Assembly (NCBI RefSeq): GCF_900078675.2
Contig: NZ_LT546237.1
Span: 1,080,413 to 1,144,412 of the forward strand
DNA from: Mycobacterium interjectum
Lineage (GTDB): Bacteria; Actinomycetota; Actinomycetes; Mycobacteriales; Mycobacteriaceae
DNA length: 64,000 nt
Reading direction: 5' to 3'
The first letter of the stretch is position 1. Each line of letters starts with the position of its first letter. Both the position numbers and the translations under genes were made by a program. Below the pieces are notes generated by a model. It ran no database searches, was not told the DNA's origin, and saw nothing but the letters and a program-made list of their open reading frames with translations. This document shows, piece by piece, positions 1 through 8,287 of this stretch.

Positions 1-200
1 GCCGAGCTGGTGTCGCGTCGGGTGGCTTCATCGGCAAGGACCAGCTCCAGGAACGCGGCGTGGGACAGGTGTTGTTGGCGGGCCAAGGTGAGCCGATCGG
101 GCAGGGTGTCGAGCATCGGGGACAGTTTGAGTTGCCGCATCACCTTCTTCAGATCCGCCGAGATCGGATCCGTGACCACCTCGTTGGCGGGCTTGGTCAC
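1..200 (-). CDS. istB: IS21-family helper ATPase IstB, partial (N-terminal ~66 residues)
   Basis: This is the beginning of the IS21 helper protein, an AAA+ ATPase that assists IstA in target capture. Only the N-terminal helical region is inside the window (residues such as MRQLKLSPMLDTLPDR and HAAFLELVLADE), so the Walker motifs are not visible. The GTG start overlaps the istA stop by four bases (GTGA), the normal translational coupling of istA and istB. The gene runs off the left edge. Its identity rests on position, coupling and this typical N-terminal sequence. Confidence 0.8.
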   Translation of the reverse strand, partial: MTKPANEVVTDPISADLKKVMRQLKLSPMLDTLPDRLTLARQQHLSHAAFLELVLADEATRRDTSS

Positions 201-1819
201 CACAGCCCCTCCTGCCCCTGCTCACCGGTCTGGCCGCCGTCGATGACCTGCAACCAGTCCGGCCGCGGTGTCGGGCGGTACTCGCGAGGATCGCGGGCGA
301 ACCGAGCCGCCGCCAGCCCGGAGGCGGCCCGCGGCGGCGGGATCGGACTGTTCTCGGTGGCCTGCTCGAGCATGGCGGCGACCTTGGTCACCGAGACGAC
401 ATCTAGATCCAAGGACCGGCCGCAAGCCATCTCGACCGGGCCGGGGCCGTAGCGTTTGACCAGCCCGAGCAGCCGGTAGACCTGGCGCATTCTGGTCCAG
501 GGCAGATCGTGATCAAGCATGCGTTCGGCGTAGGTGCCGATATTGGGGCCGTGGCCGGCAGCGGTGGCGATCAACCGGTGCAGATCGCGCATCGCGTAGC
601 CGGTCTTGTCCGCAGGCAGATCAGCCGGATCGGTAGACCGGGCGCCGGCGGACTGGCGCGGATGGGTCTTGATCAACTGGCCGCGGTGATAGAACTTCGC
701 CAACTCGGCGTCGGCGCGGGCGGTGATCGTCTGTCCGCGTAGGTGGTGCGGGATGGAGTACAACGCCTTGGCCAGCTGGACGTGATAGTCGCGGGCCACT
801 TTGACCTCGGCATACACCGGCACCGCATACCGCACGGTCGGAGCCGCCAACAGGCGTTCGGCTTCTCGGTCGGCGAACACCATCGCCGGCTGCGCGCACG
901 TGGTGCCGTGGATGCGCAGGCCCGCCTTCTGGGCGCACCACACCTGCGCCCGGTCTTGGGCATCAGCGAGGTCGGTGAAGTCCTCGCCGGCGAAGAAGTT
1001 GTTGCGTACGTACTGCACCATCCGCTCCACACGTGGCTTGTCTTGCGGGTGTGCCACCCGCGCCGGGTCGGTACTGAAACCACGGGCCTGGGCATACTCC
1101 AGCCACCCGACGGTGAACCGTGGGTTCACCGAATCAGCATGAGCCACAAGCGCACTCATATTGTCGGGGATGAGGACCTTGAAGACACCGCCGAAGAATG
1201 CCCACGCAGCTTCGCAGCCGTCGATCACCGCGGTCAACGTTTGGGAGAATGTCAGCCACACAAACATGTGCCGCGAATACACCGCCGTGAAGATCAACGC
1301 GTGCACCACCCGCCGCCGGCCGGTCGCCGAGTCGAACAGCATGCCCATCCGGGCGAAGTCGATCTGGCACTCCACCCCGGGCTCGCCGTCGACCACCGGC
1401 ACCGTCCCAGCCCGCCGGCGGCCCTGATAGCTGGTGTTGGTTTGGCAGTAGCGGTGCAGTGTCCGCTGCGGAACGAGTACACCCTGGCGGGCCAGCAGGT
1501 CGCCGATCTTGACCACCGTCAGGTCATCGTCGACCCACTTAGTGATCTGATCGTGGTTGGCGGACAACAGTTTCCACGCAGAACCGAATCCATGCGCGCG
1601 ATCCGGGCGGACCACCGTGACGACCGCACCGATCAACGCATCGTCAAGCTGGTCCACACCGCCGGCCCGGTCCAGGCCCGCGGCCACCGCAGCCTCGACA
1701 TAGCGACGCGCAGTCTTGCGGTCCACCCCGGCCTGGGTGGCAACCACCCGCAACCCATGGCCGGCCAGCCACGCTCGAAGTACTTCACGAATCTCGACCA
1801 CAGAAACCTCCCGAAACAT
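197..1819 (-). CDS. istA: IS21-family transposase IstA
   Basis: The 540-residue product has an N-terminal helix-turn-helix (about residues 5-45, ...AGVDRKTARRYVEAA) followed by a DDE integrase core. Likely catalytic residues are Asp154 (in CQIDFARMG), the Asp in VLIPDNMSALV near 218, and the Glu in PRVERMVQYVRNNFF near 266. The length is usual for IstA. The stop overlaps the istB start (GTGA). No frameshift or stop is visible, so the transposase may be functional if istB is complete outside the window. Confidence 0.9.
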   Translation of the reverse strand: MFREVSVVEIREVLRAWLAGHGLRVVATQAGVDRKTARRYVEAAVAAGLDRAGGVDQLDDALIGAVVTVVRPDRAHGFGSAWKLLSANHDQITKWVDDDLTVVKIGDLLARQGVLVPQRTLHRYCQTNTSYQGRRRAGTVPVVDGEPGVECQIDFARMGMLFDSATGRRRVVHALIFTAVYSRHMFVWLTFSQTLTAVIDGCEAAWAFFGGVFKVLIPDNMSALVAHADSVNPRFTVGWLEYAQARGFSTDPARVAHPQDKPRVERMVQYVRNNFFAGEDFTDLADAQDRAQVWCAQKAGLRIHGTTCAQPAMVFADREAERLLAAPTVRYAVPVYAEVKVARDYHVQLAKALYSIPHHLRGQTITARADAELAKFYHRGQLIKTHPRQSAGARSTDPADLPADKTGYAMRDLHRLIATAAGHGPNIGTYAERMLDHDLPWTRMRQVYRLLGLVKRYGPGPVEMACGRSLDLDVVSVTKVAAMLEQATENSPIPPPRAASGLAAARFARDPREYRPTPRPDWLQVIDGGQTGEQGQEGLW

Positions 1820-1896
1820 CGGCGAACCCCTTCACGCGACTTCGACGTGAAGCGATCCGATCCAGTTATCGAGCGGCCCCCGACGCGACACGCCGG

Positions 1897-1970
1897 TGGT
1901 CCCATTACTGGCAATCAGGTGGTCCCATGACCGTGGCTAAACCCAGCTCAAACCGGTCCCATCACCGTGG
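1897..1970. repeat. IS21 end repeats (GGTCCCAT copies)
   Basis: Three copies of GGTCCCAT occur at about 1898, 1921 and 1955. The last two share the longer form GGTCCCATSACCGTGG. Multiple short subterminal repeats are typical of IS21-family ends, where they bind the transposase. The third copy lies inside the reading frame of the next gene. Confidence 0.6.
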
Positions 1971-2745
1971 CGGGCGACAGCGTCGGTATGGGGAGACGGT
2001 ATGTGTGGCCGGGGTGCGGTTGGAGACAGCTGCGCGGGAATGGATTCGGCTTTACCCGGTCACTTTTCGCGAGCTTGGGATCACGGAGCGGTTCCATAAG
2101 TATCAGATGGTCAACTTGAGGGTGTTTCGGTCGGGCTCCGATTCACGCCCGGAGAGTTTCAAGCCGAACCTCGATTCTGTTGAGCTCGGGGAGGTGATCG
2201 GCACGGATGGCGGCACGTGGCGGCGTCGGTGGGAGTACCTGGGTGACTTGCCTGGCGCGACTTCGACATGCGAACTGATAGATCGTCAGTCCAGAGGTGC
2301 AGACGCGCCCTCATTGGGATTGATAAAACCGGTTGAGGTACTAGACCTAGAGATCGAATCAAACGATGGATTCACCGCCGATCAGCGGGCGCTCGCCGAA
2401 CTCGCTGCGGCTGGTGACTTGTTCAGCGAGGGGCGTGCGGTGCTTGAGCCAGCCCCGTACAGGCTCAAATACCGCTACCGCTGTTCGGAGGACGCCTGCA
2501 GGAGCCATAGCCAGACCCTTATCGACTGGGAAGCGGGTCAAGCCGCCCGCAATTGGCTCGCTAACGGCTATGCCGCTGACCAATTGCCGGGCCTATTGCG
2601 GCACAAGTTTCTCGATGAAGTGTGCGCCCCGACCCGAGACACGTATTTCTATGTCGGCAATCAGCATCAACATCGCGGCAGCTTCCTGGTTCTGGGGCTG
2701 TTCTGGCCACCGGCCGGCAGCCGCCCTCACCCGTCACTGTTCTGA
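1927..2745 (+). CDS. hypothetical protein whose N-terminus comes from the IS21 end
   Basis: A 272-residue protein of unknown function. From about residue 20 it reads like a conserved soluble protein (RYGETVCVAGVRL, WIRLYPVTFREL, ending near GSFLVLGLFWPP). The first ~18 residues are encoded by the IS21 terminal repeats, so the original start has probably been replaced and the gene is fused to IS sequence. It converges on the DUF488 gene with no gap between the stop codons, which suggests the two have stayed together as a pair. I do not recognise a named family, a signal peptide or membrane segments. Confidence 0.6.
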   Translation: MTVAKPSSNRSHHRGGRQRRYGETVCVAGVRLETAAREWIRLYPVTFRELGITERFHKYQMVNLRVFRSGSDSRPESFKPNLDSVELGEVIGTDGGTWRRRWEYLGDLPGATSTCELIDRQSRGADAPSLGLIKPVEVLDLEIESNDGFTADQRALAELAAAGDLFSEGRAVLEPAPYRLKYRYRCSEDACRSHSQTLIDWEAGQAARNWLANGYAADQLPGLLRHKFLDEVCAPTRDTYFYVGNQHQHRGSFLVLGLFWPPAGSRPHPSLF

Positions 2746-3192
2746 CTAGATGTGGTGTATCGCCATGCCAGGACTGTCGGCGGCCATTGCTTCAATGATG
2801 AGGGCACGATGACACTGCTCAGGGTCACGCTCGAAACATAGGAGTGCAATCACATTCTCGGATGCGAGACCCCTCAGGCGCTCGACAGCACCTCTCGCGT
2901 CTGGCGAGTCAAGCAACCCACGAAAGCGCATAACTGCGTGTGCCTCGGCATTTCGGTAGGCATCCCGGTTATCACGGGGATTGCCGAGCTGAGGGAGATG
3001 CACGTAGCCGATCCCGGCCCCCCGTAACGCCTCGGCCAGCTTTGTTTTGGATAGACCGGGTTTGCGCGATAAGGGCGTAAGTCGGACATCGACGACTATC
3101 TCCACACCTGCGGCGGACAAATCGTGTACGAGCTGGTCAACCGCTCGACCCTGGTAGCCAACGGTCATCACAGCCGCCTGGTCGGTACGCAT
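2746..3192 (-). CDS. DUF488 domain-containing protein
   Basis: A small DUF488 protein. The family signature is clear: MTVGYQGR near the start, VDVRLTPLSRKPGLSK, YVHLPQLGNPRDNR, and LLCFERDPEQCHR near the C-terminus. The conserved Cys and Arg in the last motif suggest a nucleic-acid or nucleotide related role, but the function is not established. The frame stays open to 3444, but residues upstream of about 3192 look unlike the family. MTVGYQG could also start at 3168. It converges tightly on the preceding hypothetical gene. Confidence 0.8.
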   Translation of the reverse strand: MRTDQAAVMTVGYQGRAVDQLVHDLSAAGVEIVVDVRLTPLSRKPGLSKTKLAEALRGAGIGYVHLPQLGNPRDNRDAYRNAEAHAVMRFRGLLDSPDARGAVERLRGLASENVIALLCFERDPEQCHRALIIEAMAADSPGMAIHHI

Positions 3193-3481
3193 GCCGATCA
3201 TCTTCGCCGGAGTGGCCGCCCGTGCGTGGCATTTTGGCCGAATACCTTCCCCCACAACGTAGAAGCATAGCGTCCATCCCGGAGTGTCGAACCAGTGCAG
3301 CAACCCGCCGCGCCGGTGTGGTGGTCGCCGACGCGGCGGGCGCTGGTGTCGCTTCCCGGCCCGCCCTACGCCCAGGATTAGAAAGCATTGCGCAGGGGTT
3401 GCCGGGCCGGGGAAGCGGCCTGGGCCGGACAGGAGGACGCTCATGGGGCTAAAGCGTTTTGGACTCGGCCCAGGCTGACCC
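3193..3481. other. gene-free stretch between DUF488 gene and phage capsid gene
   Basis: About 290 bases with only short shadow frames. It probably marks the left junction of the phage-like remnant, but I see no attachment-like repeat here. Confidence 0.4.
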
Positions 3482-4375
3482 TTAGCTACCGGACAGTGTG
3501 CTCACGATCTTGACGACGGCTTGCGGGTGCGGCCACGCGGCGCCCAGCCTCGCGGTCGAGCGCACAGCCCAGGCATCCGCCGTGAAGTACGGAAATTCCG
3601 TCACCCGCAACGTGACGTTGTTCCGCATCCCCATGAACACGCGGGAGCGATCCCATGCCCAAATGACGCCGGGGTCGATCACACCAGTCGGCAACGGCCA
3701 CAATGGAACCCCCAACGCGGACTTGCTGGTCGGCTGGGACAGGTCGTCGTTGACGGCCAACAGCGGTTCGTTGCTGACGAGGGTGTCGCTCGACCCGCCG
3801 AACTCCTTAAGCAGCGCCAAAGCCAGGATCGTGGACGTATCCGCACAGAACGACGTGCATCGCCCGCCCACGGCCTCGATACGGCTGATGGCTTCGGCGA
3901 GCGGGTCCAGGTTGGTCAGCGGCCCCCCGACGTTGACGACTTGGCACGCCTCCTGACCGGCCTTACCAGTGAGGGATTCGATGCCGTCGAACCCGTCCGT
4001 GGTGCTGGCAGCGAAGTAGCACTTGTCCACAACCCTGGCGATATTGCGGGCGATGCCCTCGCCGATGACGTTGGCGATGGCCGGGTCGGAATCGTCGAAG
4101 GTCTCCGAGGAGACACGGGTAAGCGCGGCGCACTTGTAGAAGTCGATGTAAGCCTCTTGCAAGGAAGCGTCGCTCGGGTCGATTTCGGTGTTCTCGGCGA
4201 CGAATGCGGCTTGCGGGTCAGCCGTCACCACCGGGATGCGTAGCCGGTGGTTGTTCGTCGGCAATACCGTCGTCGTTCGCAACGCGGTGGACGCGGCGGT
4301 CAGCGGGCGGACGACCAGGGCGGCGATCTCGTCAACGCTGAGCGAGACGCCCGAGGTCGTGGTCAAAATGGCCAT
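3482..4375 (-). CDS. phage major capsid protein, HK97-fold type
   Basis: The 297-residue product resembles small actinobacterial prophage capsids: it starts MAILTTTSGVSLSVDEIAALV, then has an E-loop/N-arm-like region (RIPVVTADPQAAFVAENTEI) and a C-terminal part rich in beta strands (VTLRVTEFPYFTADAWAVR, then ARLGAAWPHPQAVVKI). There is no N-terminal delta domain, which fits the separate scaffold-like gene just upstream. It is the last phage gene on this side. No protease, portal or terminase follows, so the unit looks truncated or satellite-like. Confidence 0.8.
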   Translation of the reverse strand: MAILTTTSGVSLSVDEIAALVVRPLTAASTALRTTTVLPTNNHRLRIPVVTADPQAAFVAENTEIDPSDASLQEAYIDFYKCAALTRVSSETFDDSDPAIANVIGEGIARNIARVVDKCYFAASTTDGFDGIESLTGKAGQEACQVVNVGGPLTNLDPLAEAISRIEAVGGRCTSFCADTSTILALALLKEFGGSSDTLVSNEPLLAVNDDLSQPTSKSALGVPLWPLPTGVIDPGVIWAWDRSRVFMGMRNNVTLRVTEFPYFTADAWAVRSTARLGAAWPHPQAVVKIVSTLSGS

Positions 4376-4511
4376 GAGTGGCTCCTGCGGAATCAGAAGG
4401 ATTCACGCGAGAGCGACACGCCATGCTCGCGGCGGCTCCCAGAGCCCTACGCACCAAACCGGCCAGTGGACACACCGGATTCGGTTGGTGCGGTTGATCT
4501 TACGCCGAGGG

Positions 4512-4985
4512 TCACGCCTCTCGGGTGTTCCGCGCTCTGTCGAAAAGCCCTTGCCAGGTCGTTGCTTGGTCGGCGTCCAGGTTCGGCCTGCCGTCCGACG
4601 TGACCTGACTCGCCGGGGCGGCGGGAGACACCGGATTCACAGCCCAATGTGGGTGCTCGGCAACCACTGTCGTGACCGCTTCGTCGATGCGGTCGGGGTC
4701 GAGTTCGCCGTCGTCGCCGCGCAAGTCGTCCAGCGTGACGCCAGCGCGCCACAGGTCGCCGGGATCGACCAATCGACCGGCAAGGTCGCGTTCCACGTCG
4801 GCGGTGTCGCGCGTTTCCAGCCGGGTGCGGAGTTGGTCGCGTTCGGCCTCAGTGTCGCGCAGGGCTTTTCGATACTTGGCCTCGCGGCTGTGGCCCTCGG
4901 GCTCGGTCGGCGAGGGTGCGGGTGCATCCGGCTCGACGGTCTCGGTGGGCTCGGGTGGGGTGTCGGGTGTTTCGGTGTCACTCAT
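4512..4985 (-). CDS. phage scaffolding-like protein
   Basis: A 157-residue acidic protein with a Pro/Glu/Thr-rich N-terminus (MSDTETPDTPPEPTE), then a charged helical segment likely to form a coiled coil (REAKYRKALRDTEAERDQLRTRLE), and a C-terminal tail. This composition and the position directly upstream of a capsid gene fit a capsid assembly scaffold. The start at 4985 overlaps the stop of the gene upstream (ATGA); an upstream in-frame start at 5027 would overlap it more deeply. The role is inferred from context. Confidence 0.65.
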   Translation of the reverse strand: MSDTETPDTPPEPTETVEPDAPAPSPTEPEGHSREAKYRKALRDTEAERDQLRTRLETRDTADVERDLAGRLVDPGDLWRAGVTLDDLRGDDGELDPDRIDEAVTTVVAEHPHWAVNPVSPAAPASQVTSDGRPNLDADQATTWQGLFDRARNTREA

Positions 4986-5203
4986 GGTGCAACTCCTCTT
5001 TTGGCCCAGGCGTCGATGATGGCGCACACGATGGCGGCGGTCAGTTCTAGTTGCCGCACGTCGAGATCGGGGCGGCGTTCGGCGATGTCGTCGAAGGCTT
5101 GCCGGTCGCCCTCGACGACGGCGATGGCGACCATGCGGCCAACCACCACAGGATCGTTGAATGACACCGTGGGCGCGGCGGGGCGCTGGCCGTTGGTGCT
5201 CAC
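4982..5203 (-). CDS. small phage protein of unknown function
   Basis: A 73-residue protein (VSTNGQRPAAPTVSFN..., RRPDLDVRQLELTAAIV...). The GTG start at 5203 is set by a strong Shine-Dalgarno stretch (GGAGGAGAAG) and overlaps the upstream stop (GTGA). The longer frame to 5317 is a shadow of the upstream gene. It is coupled on both sides in the phage morphogenesis run. No family recognised. Confidence 0.6.
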   Translation of the reverse strand: MSTNGQRPAAPTVSFNDPVVVGRMVAIAVVEGDRQAFDDIAERRPDLDVRQLELTAAIVCAIIDAWAKRGVAP

Positions 5204-5466
5204 TTCTCCTCCTCGGGCAGCGCGGCGAGGTTCGCGATGTCGGCGCGGAGCGCGGTCACGAGGTCGGCGTCGGTGCGGTCGGTGGCGCGGAAGTATGCCC
5301 GCCAGCCTTTCTCGCACATGAACAGCAAGGCGCGGGTGGCGGCCCAGGTTTGGTCGTTCTCAATAGCCTGTTGGTGCAAGGCTTTCGCACCGTCGTGGTC
5401 AAGCACGAGCCAGGCGACGAATTGCGCCAGCGCGGTTTGCAAGCCAGATCGGATTTCAGGGTCCAT
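5200..5466 (-). CDS. small phage protein of unknown function
   Basis: An 88-residue, mostly helical protein (MDPEIRSGLQTALAQFVAWL...). It lies between the DUF3631 gene and the scaffold/capsid genes and overlaps the next gene by four bases. It may be a head-related or regulatory protein of the satellite. I do not recognise the family. Confidence 0.6.
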   Translation of the reverse strand: MDPEIRSGLQTALAQFVAWLVLDHDGAKALHQQAIENDQTWAATRALLFMCEKGWRAYFRATDRTDADLVTALRADIANLAALPEEEK

Positions 5467-5541
5467 CCGTGTCCTTCCTCTCGGTGTTCATGGTGCCCGC
5501 CGCGCGCTTCGGCGGCGAGCAACTTGTCAGCGCGGCGGCGG

Positions 5542-6852
5542 TCATCGGGCACCCGCTTTGGTGGCGGCGAGCTGGCACCAATAGCAGGGCTTCGGTTGGT
5601 CGGTGCATACACAGCCGAGACGGCGATAGTCACCGGGTTGGGTAGGGGGGTCTGTGTTAACTCGGTGCACTTGGTGATCCCGGTGAACTTGGCTATGTGC
5701 GCCGGGTTCGCCAGGTTTGCCGGGTGCACCGGGTTCATTAGGGCCTATGCCAAGCCGGTGCCATGTCGGTTCAAGGCTGGCGTAGAGGTACCCGCGCGGT
5801 CCGCGGCCACCGGGCCGCACGCTGGTCACTTTTGATGCCTGCGCGATCAACCGGCCAAACCTCGTCTCCGTCAAGGGTTTGCCGTACGGGCTGGCGATCC
5901 CCCAATAGTCGGGGTTGTGGCGGATCAGATAGTCAACCAGAAGCCTTGTCGCAGCAAAGTCGAACGGGGTTTTGTCCTCGTATGTCGGCCAGACCTCGCG
6001 TATATCGGTCAGGGCAACGATGCCCGGAGGCAACGACCGTAACCCGGCCTCGCGTTCGGCTTCGTCTTCGTCAAGGCCGCGCCGGATCAGGGCGTCGCAT
6101 ACGGCGGGCCACCGGCCGCCGGCTGCTACGGCGATCCTTTTGAGTGGACGCCACTTCTCCTTGGCCCGACCAATACAGCCATGAGGTAGGGCCACCACCA
6201 TGCCCGCGACGTTCCCGCGGATACCCTCGCACCAATCCACGATGCGGTCGTGTAAATCCCTGGCCTCGCCGCCGACGTACTCCCAATCGGAATCCTCAAC
6301 CACCCCAGCCAGATCGGGCATCAGCAGGATTCGGATGGTGCGTTGCATTGTGTCGTCAGGTAGGTGTGGGGAGTTCCCGGCCAGCACGACCGGGGCGAAG
6401 ACGCTCATCCGGCAGGTGTCCCACCCGCCGCCCTTCGTGGGCACCAGCACCGGGCGGGTGGCGCCGAAACGGTATCCAGTGTTGACGATGCTGATTAAGT
6501 CCTCGACATTAGGCCGATCTGGTCGCAATGACCTGTGGACCTCATCAACCAGGATGGTGTGGATGCCGCTTTGCAAGAGCCGCGGCAACAGCGCGGGCGA
6601 TGTGAGGGACGCGACTTGCTCGCCTGCGCAACACAACCGGGAGAAGTGTTCCAGCAAGGTCGTCTTGCCGCTACCCGGCATGGTTGAGTCGAGTAGAAGC
6701 CGGGGCGTGGTGAAGCATTCTCGGACCAGGTGGGTGTGCACCGTCCACAGCGCCATCAGCGCAAGGTCTTCGGTCTCGGTCGGGAGTATGAAGCGACCGA
6801 ACCAGGTCTCCAACTCGTCGAGCAGCTCGTCGCCGTAGATTTCCTCGGTCAT
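5542..6852 (-). CDS. DUF3631-type phage replication ATPase/primase-like protein
   Basis: A 436-residue P-loop protein. Residues about 55-64 carry a Walker A motif (MPGSGKTT), followed by a Walker B-like HTILVDEVHR and the DUF3631 helical region (DWCEGIRGNVAGMVV..., KRIAVAAGGRWP). DUF3631 proteins occur in small mycobacterial prophages next to primase or helicase functions. The ATG at 6852 overlaps the upstream stop (ATGA); the frame upstream of it shadows the preceding gene. The C-terminus has an odd collagen-like Gly-X-Y run (GAPGKPGEPGA) and then a Cys cluster (CVCTDQPKPCYWC) that may bind a metal. Confidence 0.75.
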   Translation of the reverse strand: MTEEIYGDELLDELETWFGRFILPTETEDLALMALWTVHTHLVRECFTTPRLLLDSTMPGSGKTTLLEHFSRLCCAGEQVASLTSPALLPRLLQSGIHTILVDEVHRSLRPDRPNVEDLISIVNTGYRFGATRPVLVPTKGGGWDTCRMSVFAPVVLAGNSPHLPDDTMQRTIRILLMPDLAGVVEDSDWEYVGGEARDLHDRIVDWCEGIRGNVAGMVVALPHGCIGRAKEKWRPLKRIAVAAGGRWPAVCDALIRRGLDEDEAEREAGLRSLPPGIVALTDIREVWPTYEDKTPFDFAATRLLVDYLIRHNPDYWGIASPYGKPLTETRFGRLIAQASKVTSVRPGGRGPRGYLYASLEPTWHRLGIGPNEPGAPGKPGEPGAHSQVHRDHQVHRVNTDPPTQPGDYRRLGCVCTDQPKPCYWCQLAATKAGAR

Positions 6853-7328
6853 CGTTCCTCGCCTCGCAATCGGGCGAGCCGGTGCGCGGTGTCGGTGACC
6901 GTGGCGGCGACTTGCGCGGCCAGTGGCGCGAGTTCGGCCTCGGTTGCCGAACGGGAAGCGGAACGCAAAGCGGTGCCACCGGATTCGACACGGCGGCGGA
7001 GTGCCTTCGCGACCACCGCGGCGGCATACTCCCGCGACGACTCCGGGCACGCACCGGACGCGACGGCATCCGCTACTGCCTTAAAGGTGGATCGGCGGGC
7101 ACCCGTGCGGATCAGCTCATCGAGCACCAGTTGCGGACTGACCGGCTTACCCGCGTGGTGGAGTCGCCGAATCACGCTAAGTACGACCGCCGCTTGAGGA
7201 TCAGTGATGTCGTCGTCGTGCACAAGGTCCAGCACGTCGGACGGATCGGACCACAGCAACGCACCAATGAACACCATGGCCGCGTCGGGAAGTGTGCCGA
7301 TGTGTCGTAGGTTGACGGTAGGATTCAT
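6849..7328 (-). CDS. DnaB N-terminal-domain-like protein (phage replication)
   Basis: A 159-residue helical protein whose first ~100 residues resemble the DnaB helicase N-terminal domain (LLWSDPSDVLDLVHDDDITDPQAAVVLSVIRRL..., GKPVSPQLVLDELIRTG). It lacks the helicase ATPase core, which may be supplied in trans by the DUF3631 protein whose start overlaps its stop. Together they probably form the replication module of the element. The function is inferred from similarity and position. Confidence 0.65.
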   Translation of the reverse strand: MNPTVNLRHIGTLPDAAMVFIGALLWSDPSDVLDLVHDDDITDPQAAVVLSVIRRLHHAGKPVSPQLVLDELIRTGARRSTFKAVADAVASGACPESSREYAAAVVAKALRRRVESGGTALRSASRSATEAELAPLAAQVAATVTDTAHRLARLRGEER

Positions 7329-7394
7329 GATGGCTTTCGACAGAGGGTCACATGACGGTCCCGGCCAGCGCGCCGGGATTCGTCGTCTCAGTGG

Positions 7395-7613
7395 TTAGTC
7401 GGGATGTGCTGCGCTACGGAGTCTTTCGACGTAGGCGTATAGGGACTCCGCGACGACGAACGAACGCCGCCCGATGTTCACTCGCTCAAGCTCGCGGTCG
7501 TTGATGAGTTGGCAATAGGTGGTGTCGCCGATGCCGCCGAGGATGCGCTTGACGTCTGGCCGCGGGATGAGGAGCCGGTCGTCGGTCTCGGGTGAGACTG
7601 TCATCGTGTCCAC
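7395..7613 (-). CDS. AlpA/excisionase-like DNA-binding protein
   Basis: A 72-residue protein with a winged helix-turn-helix typical of phage excisionases and AlpA regulators (LLIPRPDVKRILGGIGDTTYCQLINDRELERVNIGRRSFV). It is the first gene of the leftward run and is divergent from the rightward regulator and integrase genes. This is the standard layout for a satellite or prophage control region. A start at 7604 is also possible. Confidence 0.75.
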   Translation of the reverse strand: MDTMTVSPETDDRLLIPRPDVKRILGGIGDTTYCQLINDRELERVNIGRRSFVVAESLYAYVERLRSAAHPD

Positions 7614-7735
7614 ACTTTCCTTCGCTGGTGACCGCCATGTTTTCGGCGGTCATTGACAACAGTGGCACATGCCATAGATGATGTGAAGATGACAGTAAGC
7701 GACTTCCTGGTGGCACATCGGGAGCGCGCGGCACT
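7614..7735. promoter_or_regulatory. divergent control region between excisionase-like gene and rightward genes
   Basis: A 122-bp spacer between divergent genes, lower in GC than its surroundings (about 7660-7700). It must hold promoters for both directions. I cannot identify an operator with confidence. Confidence 0.4.
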
Positions 7736-8287
7736 ATGACCTGGTTCCGCGGCCCCTACGAGTTGCCCGATGGCGGCATGGTGAACATCGAGGACGCCGA
7801 GTTGGTCCCGATGGGCGACGTGTACGCCTACCGGCGACTGACGTACACACATCGCGGCGACGGCGAACGGCCCGCGTGCCAAGTGACTTTCGAGGTCCGC
7901 GACGGCGTGCCGGTGTGCACGTACTTCGCCCTGTCCGCAATAGCCGACGAGAGCGCCGTCCGGCCAAGGTATTTAAAGGAATTTCCGCTAGACGCGGTGC
8001 GGAATGACATGTACGGCTACGTCGGCGTGTTCACGCGGGAGCCGGGCGGCGGTCTGGTCTCGAAACTCGGGCGGGCATCACGCGAACGCACCCGCGGCCA
8101 GGTCGAGCAAGCTGCGAAGCGGCGCAAGGTCACACCTGAGTTATTGAAGAAGGTCGCCAGCGTGCACCGCGCAGCTGGTCCCGGTGCGCGCATTGATGCC
8201 GTCCGCGGCGCATTCACGGTGTCAACACGGACGGCGTTGAGGTACATCGCCGCGGCGAAGGAGATGGGATTGATCGACGATGAGTAA
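7736..8287 (+). CDS. phage protein with C-terminal HTH-like segment, possible regulator
   Basis: A 183-residue protein. The C-terminal ~50 residues (GARIDAVRGAFTVSTRTALRYIAAAKEMGLID) look like a helix-turn-helix, while the N-terminal half has no family I recognise. It is transcribed towards the integrase, whose ATG overlaps its stop region by eight bases, so the two are coupled. A role in lysogeny or integration control is inferred from position. Confidence 0.6.
   Translation: MTWFRGPYELPDGGMVNIEDAELVPMGDVYAYRRLTYTHRGDGERPACQVTFEVRDGVPVCTYFALSAIADESAVRPRYLKEFPLDAVRNDMYGYVGVFTREPGGGLVSKLGRASRERTRGQVEQAAKRRKVTPELLKKVASVHRAAGPGARIDAVRGAFTVSTRTALRYIAAAKEMGLIDDE

Larger units (their letters stand above)
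1..1940 (-). mobile_element. IS21-family insertion sequence (right part; left end outside window)
   Basis: An istA-type transposase and the start of an istB-type ATPase sit head to tail on the minus strand, with short repeated motifs (core GGTCCCAT) beyond the istA start, as is usual at IS21 ends. The exact outer end is uncertain; it probably lies near 1930-1970, where the repeats stop. The other end is beyond position 1, so target duplication cannot be tested here. Confidence 0.8.

Noticed and set aside
743..1930. 395-codon plus-strand frame
   Set aside because: Antisense shadow of istA in GC-rich DNA; no protein-like composition.
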